64,000 nucleotides of DNA from JABDQZ01 sp963801985 (GCA_963801985.1 CAWDGV010000012.1:372001-436000), one strand, 5' to 3'. Positions 35,847-44,664 are shown, counted from the stretch's first letter. Numbers and translations are program-made. The notes: generated by a model from the letters alone, not told the origin.

Positions 35847-36546
35847 AGAAAAAAAACAGCTGAAAGCGGCATTTGCAGACTCGGATGATGCTGTCTTCGA
35901 TCTGCTGGAAGCCCTGTTGCAAGAGGTTGATGAACATCAGGACGTCTCTCCTGCAAGGGTTAATGCTGAACTAACAGTTGCAGAAACCCTGCCTGAAACG
36001 ACGGCAGAGATAAAGATTAGTGAAGCTGGGCCGATAGAAAAAGTAATAGAGGCCGAAGAGATTACGCAGGCAGTTGATGCAGGCCCCGGGGATACCTTGC
36101 CCGAATGGACAAAATATCCACAGCAGTGTCTGCTGTTTGAGGTTGAAGATACTGAAATTGCGATACCGCTTGTGGTTTTAAACAGTATTGCTGTTTGGGA
36201 TCAGGAGGCTTTACCGATTCCTGCGCAGCCGGATTGGCACCTGGGGGTGGTCAAGCATCGTGGCACTAACGTCGTGATACTGGATACTGCCAGGTTGATT
36301 ATGCCAGAGCAACTGACGCAAACTGCCGATGAAAGGCGGTCAAGTCATGGCAGTCATTACCTGGTTGTTAATCATCGCTGGGCATTGAGTTGTAATGCCA
36401 TTAAAGAAACCATTCAGCTCAATCCTGACCAGGTGAAATGGCGCCCTTTGCGTCCAACACGTCCCTGGGCGGTGGGAACCCTGATTGATCGCCTGTGTGT
36501 GTTGCTGGATACTGAAGCGCTGATTAAGGAAATTGGGCAGGATTAG
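35830..36546 (+). CDS. CheW-domain protein (ParP-like)
   Basis: A 238-residue protein with an acidic, low-complexity N-terminus (about 1-95) and a C-terminal CheW domain (about 97-235, CLLFEVEDTEIAIPLVVLNSIAVWDQEALPIPAQPDWHLGVVKHRGTNVVILDTARLI). The overlap with the ParA-like gene suggests the two act together, as ParP does with ParC in array localisation. That link is inferred from position and domain. Confidence 0.88.
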   Translation: MPQLGEEKKQLKAAFADSDDAVFDLLEALLQEVDEHQDVSPARVNAELTVAETLPETTAEIKISEAGPIEKVIEAEEITQAVDAGPGDTLPEWTKYPQQCLLFEVEDTEIAIPLVVLNSIAVWDQEALPIPAQPDWHLGVVKHRGTNVVILDTARLIMPEQLTQTADERRSSHGSHYLVVNHRWALSCNAIKETIQLNPDQVKWRPLRPTRPWAVGTLIDRLCVLLDTEALIKEIGQD

Positions 36547-36622
36547 TGCTATTTTTACCTTCAAGTCTAAATTGACAAGAAATTTTTGGAATTAAAACAA
36601 TAAATTAATCTGGAGAGTCTGA

Positions 36623-37105
36623 ATGACCGCCGACGTTGATGAAAGTGCTACTAACGATCCTGAAATCCAGTTGGTGACTTTTCGTTTAAAGGATGAAACC
36701 TATGGCATTAATGTAATGCAGGTACAGGAAGTACTCAGGGTGGCCGAGATCGCCCCGGTACCTGGTGCACCCCATTACGTACTTGGCATTATCAACCTGC
36801 GTGGTAATGTTGTTACTGTTATTGATACCAGAACGCGTTTTGGATTGCCCCAGGCGGAAATCGATGATCTCAGTCGTATCATCGTGATTGAGTCAGAAGC
36901 CCAGGTGGTCGGTATCCTGGTTGACAGTGTTGCCGAGGTGGCTGATTTGCATGCTTCTGAAATTGATTCGGCGCCAAATATCGGTAATGAAGAAAGTTCA
37001 CGCTATATTCAGGGCGTGGCAAGTCGTGATAACAATCTGCTGATTGTTGTCGATTTAAATAAACTATTATCAGAGCAGGAATGGGCAGAAATGAGCATGT
37101 TCTGA
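36623..37105 (+). CDS. cheW: Chemotaxis coupling protein CheW
   Basis: A 160-residue adaptor that links CheA to receptors. It has the standard SH3-like core (QLVTFRLKDETYGINVMQVQEVLRVAEIAPVPGAPHYVLGIINLRGNVVTVIDTRTRFGL). It is set off from the upstream gene by 76 bases; a TTGACA at 36572-36577 has no strong -10 partner. An SD GGAGAG precedes the ATG. Confidence 0.95.
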   Translation: MTADVDESATNDPEIQLVTFRLKDETYGINVMQVQEVLRVAEIAPVPGAPHYVLGIINLRGNVVTVIDTRTRFGLPQAEIDDLSRIIVIESEAQVVGILVDSVAEVADLHASEIDSAPNIGNEESSRYIQGVASRDNNLLIVVDLNKLLSEQEWAEMSMF

Positions 37106-37117
37106 TGAAGTGGGTTC

Positions 37118-37318
37118 ATGATGGCAGACGTATACCAGACAGACAATATTGGCAGAAGCAGGGCCGGTGATATTAAAAAGACCCGTGACGTAACGGCGGT
37201 CAAGAAAGTTACCGAGAAAAAGTCTCGCCAGACACTGCGTGAACGCCCCTCCAAAAAAGACCGTAAAGGTAAAAACTCAGGTGATGACAATAAAGATCAT
37301 ATCGATGTGTATGCCTGA
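37118..37318 (+). CDS. Small basic hypothetical protein between cheW and the DUF2802 gene
   Basis: A 66-residue, very hydrophilic protein rich in Lys, Arg and Asp, with no hydrophobic core; it looks disordered. It starts 12 bases after cheW and its stop is immediately followed by the ATG of the DUF2802 gene, so it is translated within the operon if real. The start could be either ATG at 37118 or 37121. Function unknown; a small chemotaxis accessory peptide is possible. Confidence 0.55.
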   Translation: MMADVYQTDNIGRSRAGDIKKTRDVTAVKKVTEKKSRQTLRERPSKKDRKGKNSGDDNKDHIDVYA

Positions 37319-37699
37319 ATGACTATTGTAACCCTCTCATTGATCATTGCTGTTGTATTGCTTGCAGCATTCCTTGTCTACCTTCTGATACGTCTGCAGA
37401 CAGTCAATTTACGCCTGCTGCAGCTGGAAAGCCGCCTGGGTTCGCAACAGGTGAGCATTAATGGCTTAACGGCCGGAGCCGTAGGTGTTGATAACAGGCT
37501 GCGGGGTATTGAAGACAGGGAATCTGCCATCGAACATCGCCAGGAATCCATTGAAAACCAGCAGTCCCAGGGAGAAGCACCATTTGGTGAAGCCATCCGG
37601 CTGGTTCAGCAGGGTGCCACAGCACAAAGGCTTGTTGAAGAGCTCGGGCTGAGTCAGAGCGAGGCGAGCCTTATTTATATGATCCATGGTGGCAACTAG
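37319..37699 (+). CDS. DUF2802 membrane-anchored coiled-coil protein
   Basis: A 126-residue protein with an N-terminal transmembrane helix (about 4-26), a coiled coil (about 30-85) and a C-terminal DUF2802 motif (EAIRLVQQGATAQRLVEELGLSQSEASLIYMIHG). DUF2802 proteins follow cheW at the end of polar chemotaxis operons in gammaproteobacteria; their role is unknown. This is the last gene of the block. Confidence 0.85.
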   Translation: MTIVTLSLIIAVVLLAAFLVYLLIRLQTVNLRLLQLESRLGSQQVSINGLTAGAVGVDNRLRGIEDRESAIEHRQESIENQQSQGEAPFGEAIRLVQQGATAQRLVEELGLSQSEASLIYMIHGGN

Positions 37700-37884
37700 C
37701 GTTAATAATTTGTACCTGTCACCACCGTTTGAGCAAATCAGTCAAGATTTAGCCCTGCATCATTTAAAGACATAGCCATCATCGTGGTTTTCTGTTTCCT
37801 TTAATTCCGATATTCTAGAAGTTCATGTTTCATATTTTCGGCAGATACCTGTCGGGAAAATTTATTTTAAATTGAGGAAGATTT

Positions 37885-38706
37885 ATGGATGTTGCGACGT
37901 TGATTGAACAGGGGCAGGAGCTACTCGCCCTTTATGGTTTAAAAGTGGTTGCCGCCATTGCCATTTTTATCATTGGTAAATGGATTTCAAAAATGCTTAA
38001 AAATGTCGTCGTGAAAATGATGACGAAAGGTAAAACCGATCCGACCATCATCGGTTTTGTGGCTAACATCGCTTACGTTGCCTTGATGGCTTTTGTGATC
38101 ATTGCCGCCCTGGGACAACTTGGCATTCAGACAACATCCTTTATTGCTATCCTGGGTGCTGCCGGCCTGGCTATCGGCCTGGCTTTGCAGGGTTCTCTAT
38201 CCAACTTTGCCGCAGGCTTCCTGATGATAATCTTCCGTCCTTTCAAAGTCGGTGACTTTATCGAAGGTGCAGGCGTTGCCGGTGTCGTTGAAGAAATATC
38301 CATCTTTACCACGACCATGAAAACCGGTGATAACAAAACTATCATCATCCCCAACTCAAGCCTTTCCGGTGGCAACATCATCAATTATTCAACCAAGGAA
38401 ACACGCCGGGTAGACCTGACTGTCGGTGTCTCTTACGACGCTGACCTGTCTCAAGTCAAAACCGTGCTCGAATCATTGATCACTGCGGAAGACAGGATTC
38501 TGAAAGATCCTGCGCACCTCATAGCGGTGACTGAACTGGCTGCAGACTCGGTAAACCTGGTAATGAGAATGTGGGTTAAGAGCGGTGATTACTGGCCAGT
38601 CATGTTTGCCATGACCGAGGCAGTGAAACTGCGCCTGGATGAGGAAGGCATTGGCATTCCTTACCAGCAGCGTGATGTTCACCTGTATGAGCATAAGGTT
38701 GCTTAA
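37885..38706 (+). CDS. mscS: Small-conductance mechanosensitive channel MscS
   Basis: A 273-residue channel of normal length that opens under membrane tension. Three N-terminal transmembrane helices precede the pore helix (AAGLAIGLALQGSLSNFAAGFLMI) and the cytoplasmic beta/vestibule region (RPFKVGDFIEGAGVAGVVEEISIFTT, IIIPNSSLSGGNIINYS). An SD GAGGAAG precedes the ATG. Transcription is probably separate from the chemotaxis block. Confidence 0.95.
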   Translation: MDVATLIEQGQELLALYGLKVVAAIAIFIIGKWISKMLKNVVVKMMTKGKTDPTIIGFVANIAYVALMAFVIIAALGQLGIQTTSFIAILGAAGLAIGLALQGSLSNFAAGFLMIIFRPFKVGDFIEGAGVAGVVEEISIFTTTMKTGDNKTIIIPNSSLSGGNIINYSTKETRRVDLTVGVSYDADLSQVKTVLESLITAEDRILKDPAHLIAVTELAADSVNLVMRMWVKSGDYWPVMFAMTEAVKLRLDEEGIGIPYQQRDVHLYEHKVA

Positions 38707-38734
38707 CAGGAAAGTCCTGAGCTCATAATTCGGA

Positions 38735-40468
38735 ATGCGCTCAACTAAAAAACCCCTGATAGTACTGCTGGGAATCTTCATTCTCCCACTGTTGCTGGCA
38801 GGGGTTTTGTTTTTTCTGCTATGGCTGGATACGGACCATGAACAGCTCAAAAATCAGTTGCAATCGTGGTTCAAGCAGCAAACGGGATACAATCTTTCTA
38901 TTCAGGGGCCGCTGCAGATACATTTTTTTCCCTTGCTGAAACTCTCCGCCAGCCAGGTGAAGATCACTGACGCGCACGATCGTGACCTGCTTGAATTTGG
39001 TCAGTTGCTTGTTGATGCGGAACCTTTTTCACTGCTGCAGAATGATCTCGTGGTAAAGCGTGTCAGCATTGATAAAGTCAGGTTGAACCTGGAAAGGACG
39101 GTAGAAGGGCGATTTGATTTCCAGGCAAAAACCGCTGAAGGAGAGGTAAAAAACATCCCGGTTTTACCAACTGGTTTACCGGTCGATAATTTCGAGCTGT
39201 TAAACAGCGAGGTGATTGTCATCGATCATATAAATAACCTTCATTTAACCTTGTCACAGGTTAATCTCTCGGTCATGTCTTCATCCGATAACAGCTATCA
39301 GTTCCAATTCAGTTCATCATTGAAAGAAGCAAGCGAATATGAGGCTGAAATTCAGGCAGCAGGAGCGTTACATTATGATCAATTCTGGTCAGTCAATGAT
39401 TTCACAGGACAGTTAATTGCAACTCATAACCGGCAACAAATTGATCTGGCGGTTACGGGAGATATGCGTTTTTCACAAGCCGGCAAACTGATTCAGGCCA
39501 GCAACATCCAGGTTGCTTCAGATGTACTGGCAATCAATGCCACGATCAATGCCAGGGGTGTTGAAAATCAATCAAACATTTCGATAAACCTGGCAGGATT
39601 AAAACCGGCTCCATTGTTGGCTTTCATAGATGCTTCAGAAGAACTCCAGCAGGAATTGCGAGTGTTTGATTACATCAGTGGCGAATTCGCAATAACGTAT
39701 CAGCCTGAAAGTTTTGCTGTGCAGCTTAACTCACTGGTAATCAATGAAAGCCTTGCCCAGGGAAACCTGTTTTTTAGTGAAGACCTTATCAGGGTGAAGC
39801 TAAAACTTGATGAACTTGATATCAATCCTTATGAAAAAGTTTTGAAAACGCTGATTGGAAATCCTGATGCCGAAGAGAATGGAAAAGGTCAGCTTGTTTC
39901 ATCGATACATATAAACCGTTTGAAGCTGCCTCAAGGGTATATCGAGCAATTTGTAAACAGAATACAGATCAACAAAGGGCAACTGGTTTCAGCAGAGGGA
40001 GGTCTGTTTGCCAGGGGGCTAAACCCGGCAGCACTTTATCAGCAATATTCATATTTATTACCAGCTGATTTAACTGCGGGTATTGAACTGGATGATAAAA
40101 TATTCAAGTCCCTGGAGGGGAGCTTAAGTTACAGTTATACCGAGAATAAAATTGCGCTTAAAGACGTGGCTTTAACGGTTGATGAAACCACCTTTTCTGG
40201 TGAGCTCGCCTATGATTTTTCCATGCCGGAACTCGTGGCACAACTATCAATAGGAAGTCTGGATGCGGATCGCTATCTTGTTCTGCTACCACAGGCCCAA
40301 GTCGAATCTTCAACAGGGACTCTGGCAGATGATGAGAAAACAGATACTGCAGGGGACTTGATCGAATGGTTGAAACAGATGCAAGGGCAGGGTGCTGTCC
40401 ATATTAAATCGCTAAAATACCAGGCAACCCAATACAAAGACGTCGAGATTCGCTTTAACAGTCAGTAA
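38735..40468 (+). CDS. AsmA-family protein lacking the C-terminal AsmA domain
   Basis: A 577-residue envelope protein. The N-terminal anchor helix (about 10-32), the following FKQQTGYNLSIQGPLQIHFFPLLKLSASQVKI and the repeated beta-strand pattern mark the AsmA family, which takes part in lipid transport or outer-membrane assembly. Family members normally continue with a further domain after the segment equivalent to GQGAVHIKSLKYQATQYKDVEIRF. Here the protein stops there (RFNSQ), and the next bases in all three frames do not encode the missing part. It therefore looks 3'-truncated, perhaps by an old deletion. Confidence 0.85.
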   Translation: MRSTKKPLIVLLGIFILPLLLAGVLFFLLWLDTDHEQLKNQLQSWFKQQTGYNLSIQGPLQIHFFPLLKLSASQVKITDAHDRDLLEFGQLLVDAEPFSLLQNDLVVKRVSIDKVRLNLERTVEGRFDFQAKTAEGEVKNIPVLPTGLPVDNFELLNSEVIVIDHINNLHLTLSQVNLSVMSSSDNSYQFQFSSSLKEASEYEAEIQAAGALHYDQFWSVNDFTGQLIATHNRQQIDLAVTGDMRFSQAGKLIQASNIQVASDVLAINATINARGVENQSNISINLAGLKPAPLLAFIDASEELQQELRVFDYISGEFAITYQPESFAVQLNSLVINESLAQGNLFFSEDLIRVKLKLDELDINPYEKVLKTLIGNPDAEENGKGQLVSSIHINRLKLPQGYIEQFVNRIQINKGQLVSAEGGLFARGLNPAALYQQYSYLLPADLTAGIELDDKIFKSLEGSLSYSYTENKIALKDVALTVDETTFSGELAYDFSMPELVAQLSIGSLDADRYLVLLPQAQVESSTGTLADDEKTDTAGDLIEWLKQMQGQGAVHIKSLKYQATQYKDVEIRFNSQ

Positions 40469-40479
40469 CAAGGGGATCT

Positions 40480-40581
40480 ATGGTAATATGGCTGCTGCCT
40501 TTCAGTACCTGGGTTATACAGTCAGCTGCCTTCATCATAGTTGTTACCTATCTTTCTGATCATATCAAACGATTGAACTAA
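40480..40581 (+). CDS. Possible 33-residue membrane peptide
   Basis: A short frame starting at ATG 40480, preceded by AAGGGG at 40470-40475, encodes one hydrophobic helix (VIWLLPFSTWVIQSAAFIIV) and a short basic tail ending at TAA 40579-40581. It sits between the truncated AsmA gene and the IscR-like gene. The good SD and the clean transmembrane segment support translation, but short size and lack of known relatives keep confidence low. Confidence 0.3.
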   Translation: MVIWLLPFSTWVIQSAAFIIVVTYLSDHIKRLN

Positions 40582-40654
40582 TCTCACCGAGGCGCTCTAA
40601 TCATTTAAAGCCAAAAGCTTTACCGATTTAATTTACAATCAAGAGGGTACTAAC

Positions 40655-41134
40655 ATGAGAATTTCTTCAAAAAGTCGTTATGCGATTAACACAATGCTGG
40701 AGCTGGCGCTGAATGGCTCAGAAAAAGCGATCAAGTTAGCTGATATTTCTGAAAAGCAGGGTATCTCTTTATCCTATCTTGAACAGTTATTTGCTTCGCT
40801 TCGTACCAAGGGGCTGGTAATTGGCAGGCGCGGTCCTGGTGGGGGCTATGCGCTGGGGCGTGCATCGAGTGATATCACTATCACCGATATTATCTGTGCC
40901 GTGGATGAATGGGTTGAATACACCCAGGAAAAATTACATGCTACAGACAAAACTGTTATCCATATCCAGCAGTTGTCGACAAGAAACCTCTGGGATGACC
41001 TGAGTGTGCAGATTTTTGATTTTCTTTCGGGAATAACCCTGCATGACCTGATAACCGGAAAGGCCAATCCATTGCTTGAAGAGCAAATTGAAATGGTGGA
41101 CGACAACCTGGTTTACACTGACCGCGCAGCTTGA
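40655..41134 (+). CDS. IscR-like Rrf2-family regulator without Fe-S cysteines
   Basis: A 159-residue winged-helix regulator. The N-terminus (MRISSKSRYAINTMLELAL) and the recognition region (DISEKQGISLSYLEQLFASLRTKGLV, RGPGGGYALGR) are very close to IscR. The region that in IscR holds the three cluster cysteines and the His (after AVDE) reads EYTQEKLHATDKTVIHIQQLSTR, with no cysteines. The only Cys in the protein is before that region, in IICAV. It therefore probably does not bind a [2Fe-2S] cluster and may act like apo-IscR. No isc genes follow. Confidence 0.88.
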   Translation: MRISSKSRYAINTMLELALNGSEKAIKLADISEKQGISLSYLEQLFASLRTKGLVIGRRGPGGGYALGRASSDITITDIICAVDEWVEYTQEKLHATDKTVIHIQQLSTRNLWDDLSVQIFDFLSGITLHDLITGKANPLLEEQIEMVDDNLVYTDRAA

Positions 41135-41197
41135 TGATTTCAAACAATACACCCGGTACCGTACCAGCGCCGGGTGTGTTTCATTTGATTGCAGCAG

Positions 41198-42031
41198 TTA
41201 TTTTTCTGCAGTCATATAGCAGATCCAGCCGGCATCTGCATCCACTTCACCGGCTTTGACCGGTTTGAAATCACCATCTTCTTCACCGTCCTCATCAAAG
41301 CCCTGCCAGTAAAACGTGATTTTTCTGAAGCCGGCTTCCTGTAACAGTTGTTTTATTTCCGGTAAGGTCCACAGGCGCCACTCATATGAAAACGCCCTGT
41401 CCAGGCGAGAACCGTCTTCAAATTCAAAATGAATACTGCAATGTAGTTCATTGGTTATGGGGTCAAACTTTTCCTGTTCCCAGATATAGGTAAAAGCGAG
41501 GCCATCCTCGTCAATTTCACGTTCTTCTTCAATTTCCCTGAATGAGTCGTAGCCGCCATAGGCATCCAGAAAAAATATGCCGTCATCTTTTAGTGACTTC
41601 CAGACTTTTGTGAAATAACTACGCAGCAAGTTAGGTTCTTTTAACAACCAGTAACTGAAATTCATCGCTGAAACAATATCAACTGGTGGTGTCTTGGCCT
41701 CCAGGACATTGGCTTCTATCAGCTCGATTCTTTCACGTTGTTTTTTGGGTAGCTTGCCAACCTGGTTCTTGCGTGACCACTCGAGGACCTCGGTGTCCAG
41801 GTCGATACCAATAGCCTGGTTCGTTTTTCTTCTCCGGACCCATTCGCAACAGACATTGGCTGTGCCACAGAAGTCCTCTCGGAGCAATTGGGCTTTTTTA
41901 CCTCTGAGTGACTTGTAAGTCTTCTCGACAAAATCAATTTCTGATTCAGAGTTCTGAACTGACAATTCATACAACTGGTGACGATCGACGTTATCGGCGA
42001 TGCGATATTTTTTATTTTTATGAGGTTTCAT
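41198..42031 (-). CDS. Class I SAM-dependent methyltransferase
   Basis: A 277-residue methyltransferase with a Rossmann-like fold. LLREDFCGTANVCCEWVRR and AIGIDLDTEVLEW carry the SAM-binding glycine/acid region (motifs I and II), and VDIVSAMNFSYWLLKEP corresponds to motif IV. The substrate is unknown. It is convergent to the IscR-like gene and divergent from the YbaK gene. Confidence 0.82.
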   Translation of the reverse strand: MKPHKNKKYRIADNVDRHQLYELSVQNSESEIDFVEKTYKSLRGKKAQLLREDFCGTANVCCEWVRRRKTNQAIGIDLDTEVLEWSRKNQVGKLPKKQRERIELIEANVLEAKTPPVDIVSAMNFSYWLLKEPNLLRSYFTKVWKSLKDDGIFFLDAYGGYDSFREIEEEREIDEDGLAFTYIWEQEKFDPITNELHCSIHFEFEDGSRLDRAFSYEWRLWTLPEIKQLLQEAGFRKITFYWQGFDEDGEEDGDFKPVKAGEVDADAGWICYMTAEK

Positions 42032-42124
42032 TTTTTATTAACTTTTTTAATTGAAAATTTTCTGACGCATTACATCACCTGACTATACTTTATTTTGCCA
42101 ATGAGTTTAATGGAGGTAATTGAA

Positions 42125-42595
42125 ATGGGTGTCGCGATGACGCTTAAAGAATATCTTGATATGAACGATTTTGAGTATGAACTAATCGAGCACCTTCCTT
42201 CTACATCCAGTATGAGGTCTGCTGGAGAAGCGCATGTTCCCGGTGACAAGGTAGCCAAGCCAATATTACTTGGTGATGACGACAGCTATCTTTTGGCTGT
42301 AATCCCGGCTTCTCACCGACTGGATATTGATCGATTGAATCAGCTCATGGCAAGGGGGCTGGTGATCATGAATCAAAATGAACTTGAGTCGACATTCATG
42401 GACTGTGAAAGCGGGGCGATTCCTCCAACGGGAGAACTTTATGGTGTAGATACCATTATTGATCCAGCTTTACTGGAAAAAGAGGATGTCTATTTCGAGG
42501 CAGGTGATCATAAGCAAATGGTTCACATGCGTGGTGAAGATTTCCGGCGTCTCCTGGAGCATGCCCATAAACATACTGTCAGTCATCACCTGTAA
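42125..42595 (+). CDS. YbaK/EbsC-type aminoacyl-tRNA deacylase
   Basis: A 156-residue protein of the YbaK/ProX family, which hydrolyses mischarged tRNAs. It has the family pattern YELIEHLPSTSSMRSAGEAHVPGDKVAKPILLGDDDSYLLAVIPASHRLD, with the conserved Lys in KVAKP. I chose the ATG at 42125 because GGAGG at 42112-42116 is well placed; other in-frame starts lie at 42095 and 42101. tRNA specificity cannot be told. Confidence 0.85.
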   Translation: MGVAMTLKEYLDMNDFEYELIEHLPSTSSMRSAGEAHVPGDKVAKPILLGDDDSYLLAVIPASHRLDIDRLNQLMARGLVIMNQNELESTFMDCESGAIPPTGELYGVDTIIDPALLEKEDVYFEAGDHKQMVHMRGEDFRRLLEHAHKHTVSHHL

Positions 42596-42623
42596 GTTTT
42601 AAAGCCATATTCCCCTGAGTAGA

Positions 42624-42652
42624 TTGCGAAAAACGGTCTGCTCAGGTATCCT
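42624..42652 (+). promoter_or_regulatory. Promoter of tRNA-Ser with GC-rich discriminator
   Basis: TTGCGA (42624-42629) and TATCCT (42647-42652) are separated by 17 bases and followed by a TGCGCGC discriminator, a feature of stringently controlled stable-RNA promoters. The expected start is near 42659, about 10 bases before the tRNA. Confidence 0.65.
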
Positions 42653-42668
42653 TGCGCGCTTTCCTACT

Positions 42669-42756
42669 AGAGAGGTGGCCGAGTGGTTGAAGGCGCACGC
42701 CTGGAAAGTGTGTATACGGCAACGTATCGAGGGTTCGAATCCCTTCCTCTCTGCCA
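42669..42756 (+). tRNA. tRNA-Ser(GGA)
   Basis: An 88-base class II tRNA gene with encoded CCA. The acceptor strands AGAGAGG (42669-42675) and CCTCTCT (42746-42752) pair fully, the discriminator is G and CCA is at 42754-42756. The anticodon loop reads CTGGAAA (anticodon GGA), a long variable arm is present, and the T loop reads GGTTCGAATCC. Its 3' end is the likely insertion site of the adjacent integrase-bearing island. Confidence 0.97.
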
Positions 42757-42777
42757 TTTTTCCCCTAAATGATTGAA

Positions 42778-42796
42778 TAGCAGGAAAAACCTGCTA
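42778..42796. other. Inverted repeat just downstream of the tRNA
   Basis: TAGCAGG-AAAAA-CCTGCTA forms a 7-bp perfect stem 22 bases after the tRNA CCA, without a following U-tract. It could help end tRNA transcription or be part of the attachment region. Confidence 0.4.
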
Positions 42797-42821
42797 CTTC
42801 AGTCGCTATACATATTCAATT

Positions 42822-42842
42822 GGTACACCACGGTGGTACACC
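42822..42842 (+). repeat. Tandem GGTACACC elements before the integrase gene
   Basis: Two direct copies of GGTACACC (42822-42829 and 42835-42842) are spaced 13 bases apart, start to start, and a CACC-AC-GGTG inverted repeat lies within them. They lie between the tRNA and the integrase start, where arm-type integrase or excisionase sites are often found. Confidence 0.45.
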
Positions 42843-42854
42843 GCGAGATTGGAT

Positions 42855-44469
42855 ATGGCTGCACAAACACATTTATTGAACCGCAATGGAAACTTCTATT
42901 TTCGGGCTAAAATCCCTGCTGATCTTCAACAGGAATTCGGGAAAAAAGAAGAAAAATTCTCACTTCGAACTAAAAACTCACACCGAGGCCAAGCGATTGG
43001 CTCACCAGGCTTCAACCCGTTTTGACGAGAAATGCCAAAAACTCAGGAAAAGAATATTTTCTCAAAACACTGATCAGGAAACTTTTATACTGGATTCTGC
43101 CGTCGAACAAGAGATCTGTGAACTCTGGAAGTTTCATACCCTCGATGGGGACGAGTGGGCTCGCCAACAGGGGCTTTTTAGCGATGAGTATGAAGAACAA
43201 TCCCAGGCGCGACTGGAGACACATGATTTTCTGCGTCAGCTCCTTATCCACGGAGACTCAGAAAAAATCCTACCTGCTTTGGGGCAATTTCTAGACTTAC
43301 TCGGAGTGAATTTGTCGGGAGATTCTGAATCCTGGCAGCGCTTACGTTATCGCTTCCTCCAAACTATGGCTGAAACGCATGCTTTACAGCTGAGTAGAGA
43401 TAATGGCGAAGTGGTCCATACACCTAAACCACCAGAAAAAACGAAGCTATCTTCACCTCCCGAAGCAAAGATTACCCTTCAGGAACTGCTAAAAGACTGG
43501 GAATCATTTGAGATAAACAGACCAGTAAAAACTGTAGAAAGCTTTAAAGCCGTGGTCGATGAATTCTTGGGAATTATTGGAAAAAAATCAGCAGAATTAA
43601 TCACTGATCAAGACATTTTGGACTATAGAAGCCACTTGCTCCATGTTGTAAAAAATAAATCCAAGACCATCGATAAGAAAATTTCTTTTCTATCAGCTAT
43701 TTTCAATGTTGCTATTCAAAAGAAAAAACTTAAGTTGAATCCTGCCTACCGAATTCCTTCTACTAAAGACGATAGTATTGAGGTAGAACCTTATGAAATG
43801 GATGAACTGAAAAAGATCTTCGGTTCTGAACTGTTTTCAGCAGGTAAAAGGCTGGGGCGTAGCACAGGGGAATCCATAGTTTGGCTCCCAGTATTGTCCC
43901 TTTATCAGGGTGCTCGCGAGGAGGAATTAGGTCAACTTCTAGTTTCTGATGTTCGGAAGATTGATGGTTTCTGGTGTCTGGAAATAACCCCAACAGCAAA
44001 TGAAAATAGCGATGAAAAACTATCAAAAAAACTGAAAAACCGACCTTCGAAACGATTGTTACCCTTGCATCCGAAAGTCATCGAAACAGGATTTCTAAAG
44101 TATGTAGAACATGTTGAAGGAATGGGGAAAAACAGGCTTTTTCATACTCTCAATCCAGATAAGTATGGGCGTCTTACTTCTGGTTTTTCGAAGGCATATC
44201 TAAGCTACACGCGCACAAAACTTGGCATAGAGAATACTCGAGCAAAAGTTTTTCATAGTCTTCGTCACAATTTTCGAGATGCGTGTCGTGAAGCAGATTT
44301 TTCTGAGGAATTGGCTGATCGATTTATGGGGCATTCTGATAGAGGGAAGCAAGGTAGAGGTTATGGGCGACGAAAAGGAACAACCTTTTCCCTGAAAAAA
44401 TTGCATGAATCTATATGTAAAATCGAATATCCAGGGCTTGAGATTCCTGTACTGGTTGAGAACGATTAG
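42855..44469 (+). CDS. Tyrosine-type integrase, frameshifted near its N-terminus
   Basis: A phage/island integrase of about 537 residues. The N-terminus, MAAQTHLLNRNGNFYFRAKIP, reads from ATG 42855 and continues to KFSLRTK; the rest continues in the next frame from about 42977 (HTEAKRLAHQASTRFDE onward). Dropping one A from the A5 run at 42972-42976 joins them. The C-terminal catalytic domain is intact, with the first Arg in YQGAREEELGQL, HSLRHNFRDAC (HxxR), MGHSD and a Tyr in RGYGRRKG. A translation from ATG 42886 would also be open, but its first ~30 residues would not be integrase-like. Confidence 0.85.
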
Positions 44470-44475
44470 TTGTAG

Positions 44476-44498
44476 ATAGTCAGATTAGATCTGACTAT
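44476..44498. terminator. Perfect hairpin after the integrase gene
   Basis: ATAGTCAGAT-TAG-ATCTGACTAT forms a 10-bp perfect stem with a 3-base loop, 6 bases after the integrase stop. There is no clear U-tract, so it may be a weak terminator or an mRNA-stabilising stem. Confidence 0.5.
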
Positions 44499-44664
44499 TC
44501 ACGCACATAAATAAGCTTAGACTCGATCTGACAGCTATCGGCTGCGGACCAAATTTCCGTCCAATTTACAAAGTTAATGAGAGCAGAATTGGGTCCACAA
44601 TAAATTCCTGACCAATTTTCTCAACCATAATTGTAATTCCACCCGATAAAAAGGAGGAATCACA

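Noticed and set aside
36572..36600. Sigma-70 promoter before cheW (TTGACA at 36572-36577)
   Set aside because: The -35 is good but no acceptable -10 hexamer lies at 16-18 bases.
37771..37820. TAAA and CCGATATT elements upstream of mscS as a possible sigma-28 promoter
   Set aside because: The TAAA and CCGATA parts are not at the required spacing, so they do not form a FliA promoter.
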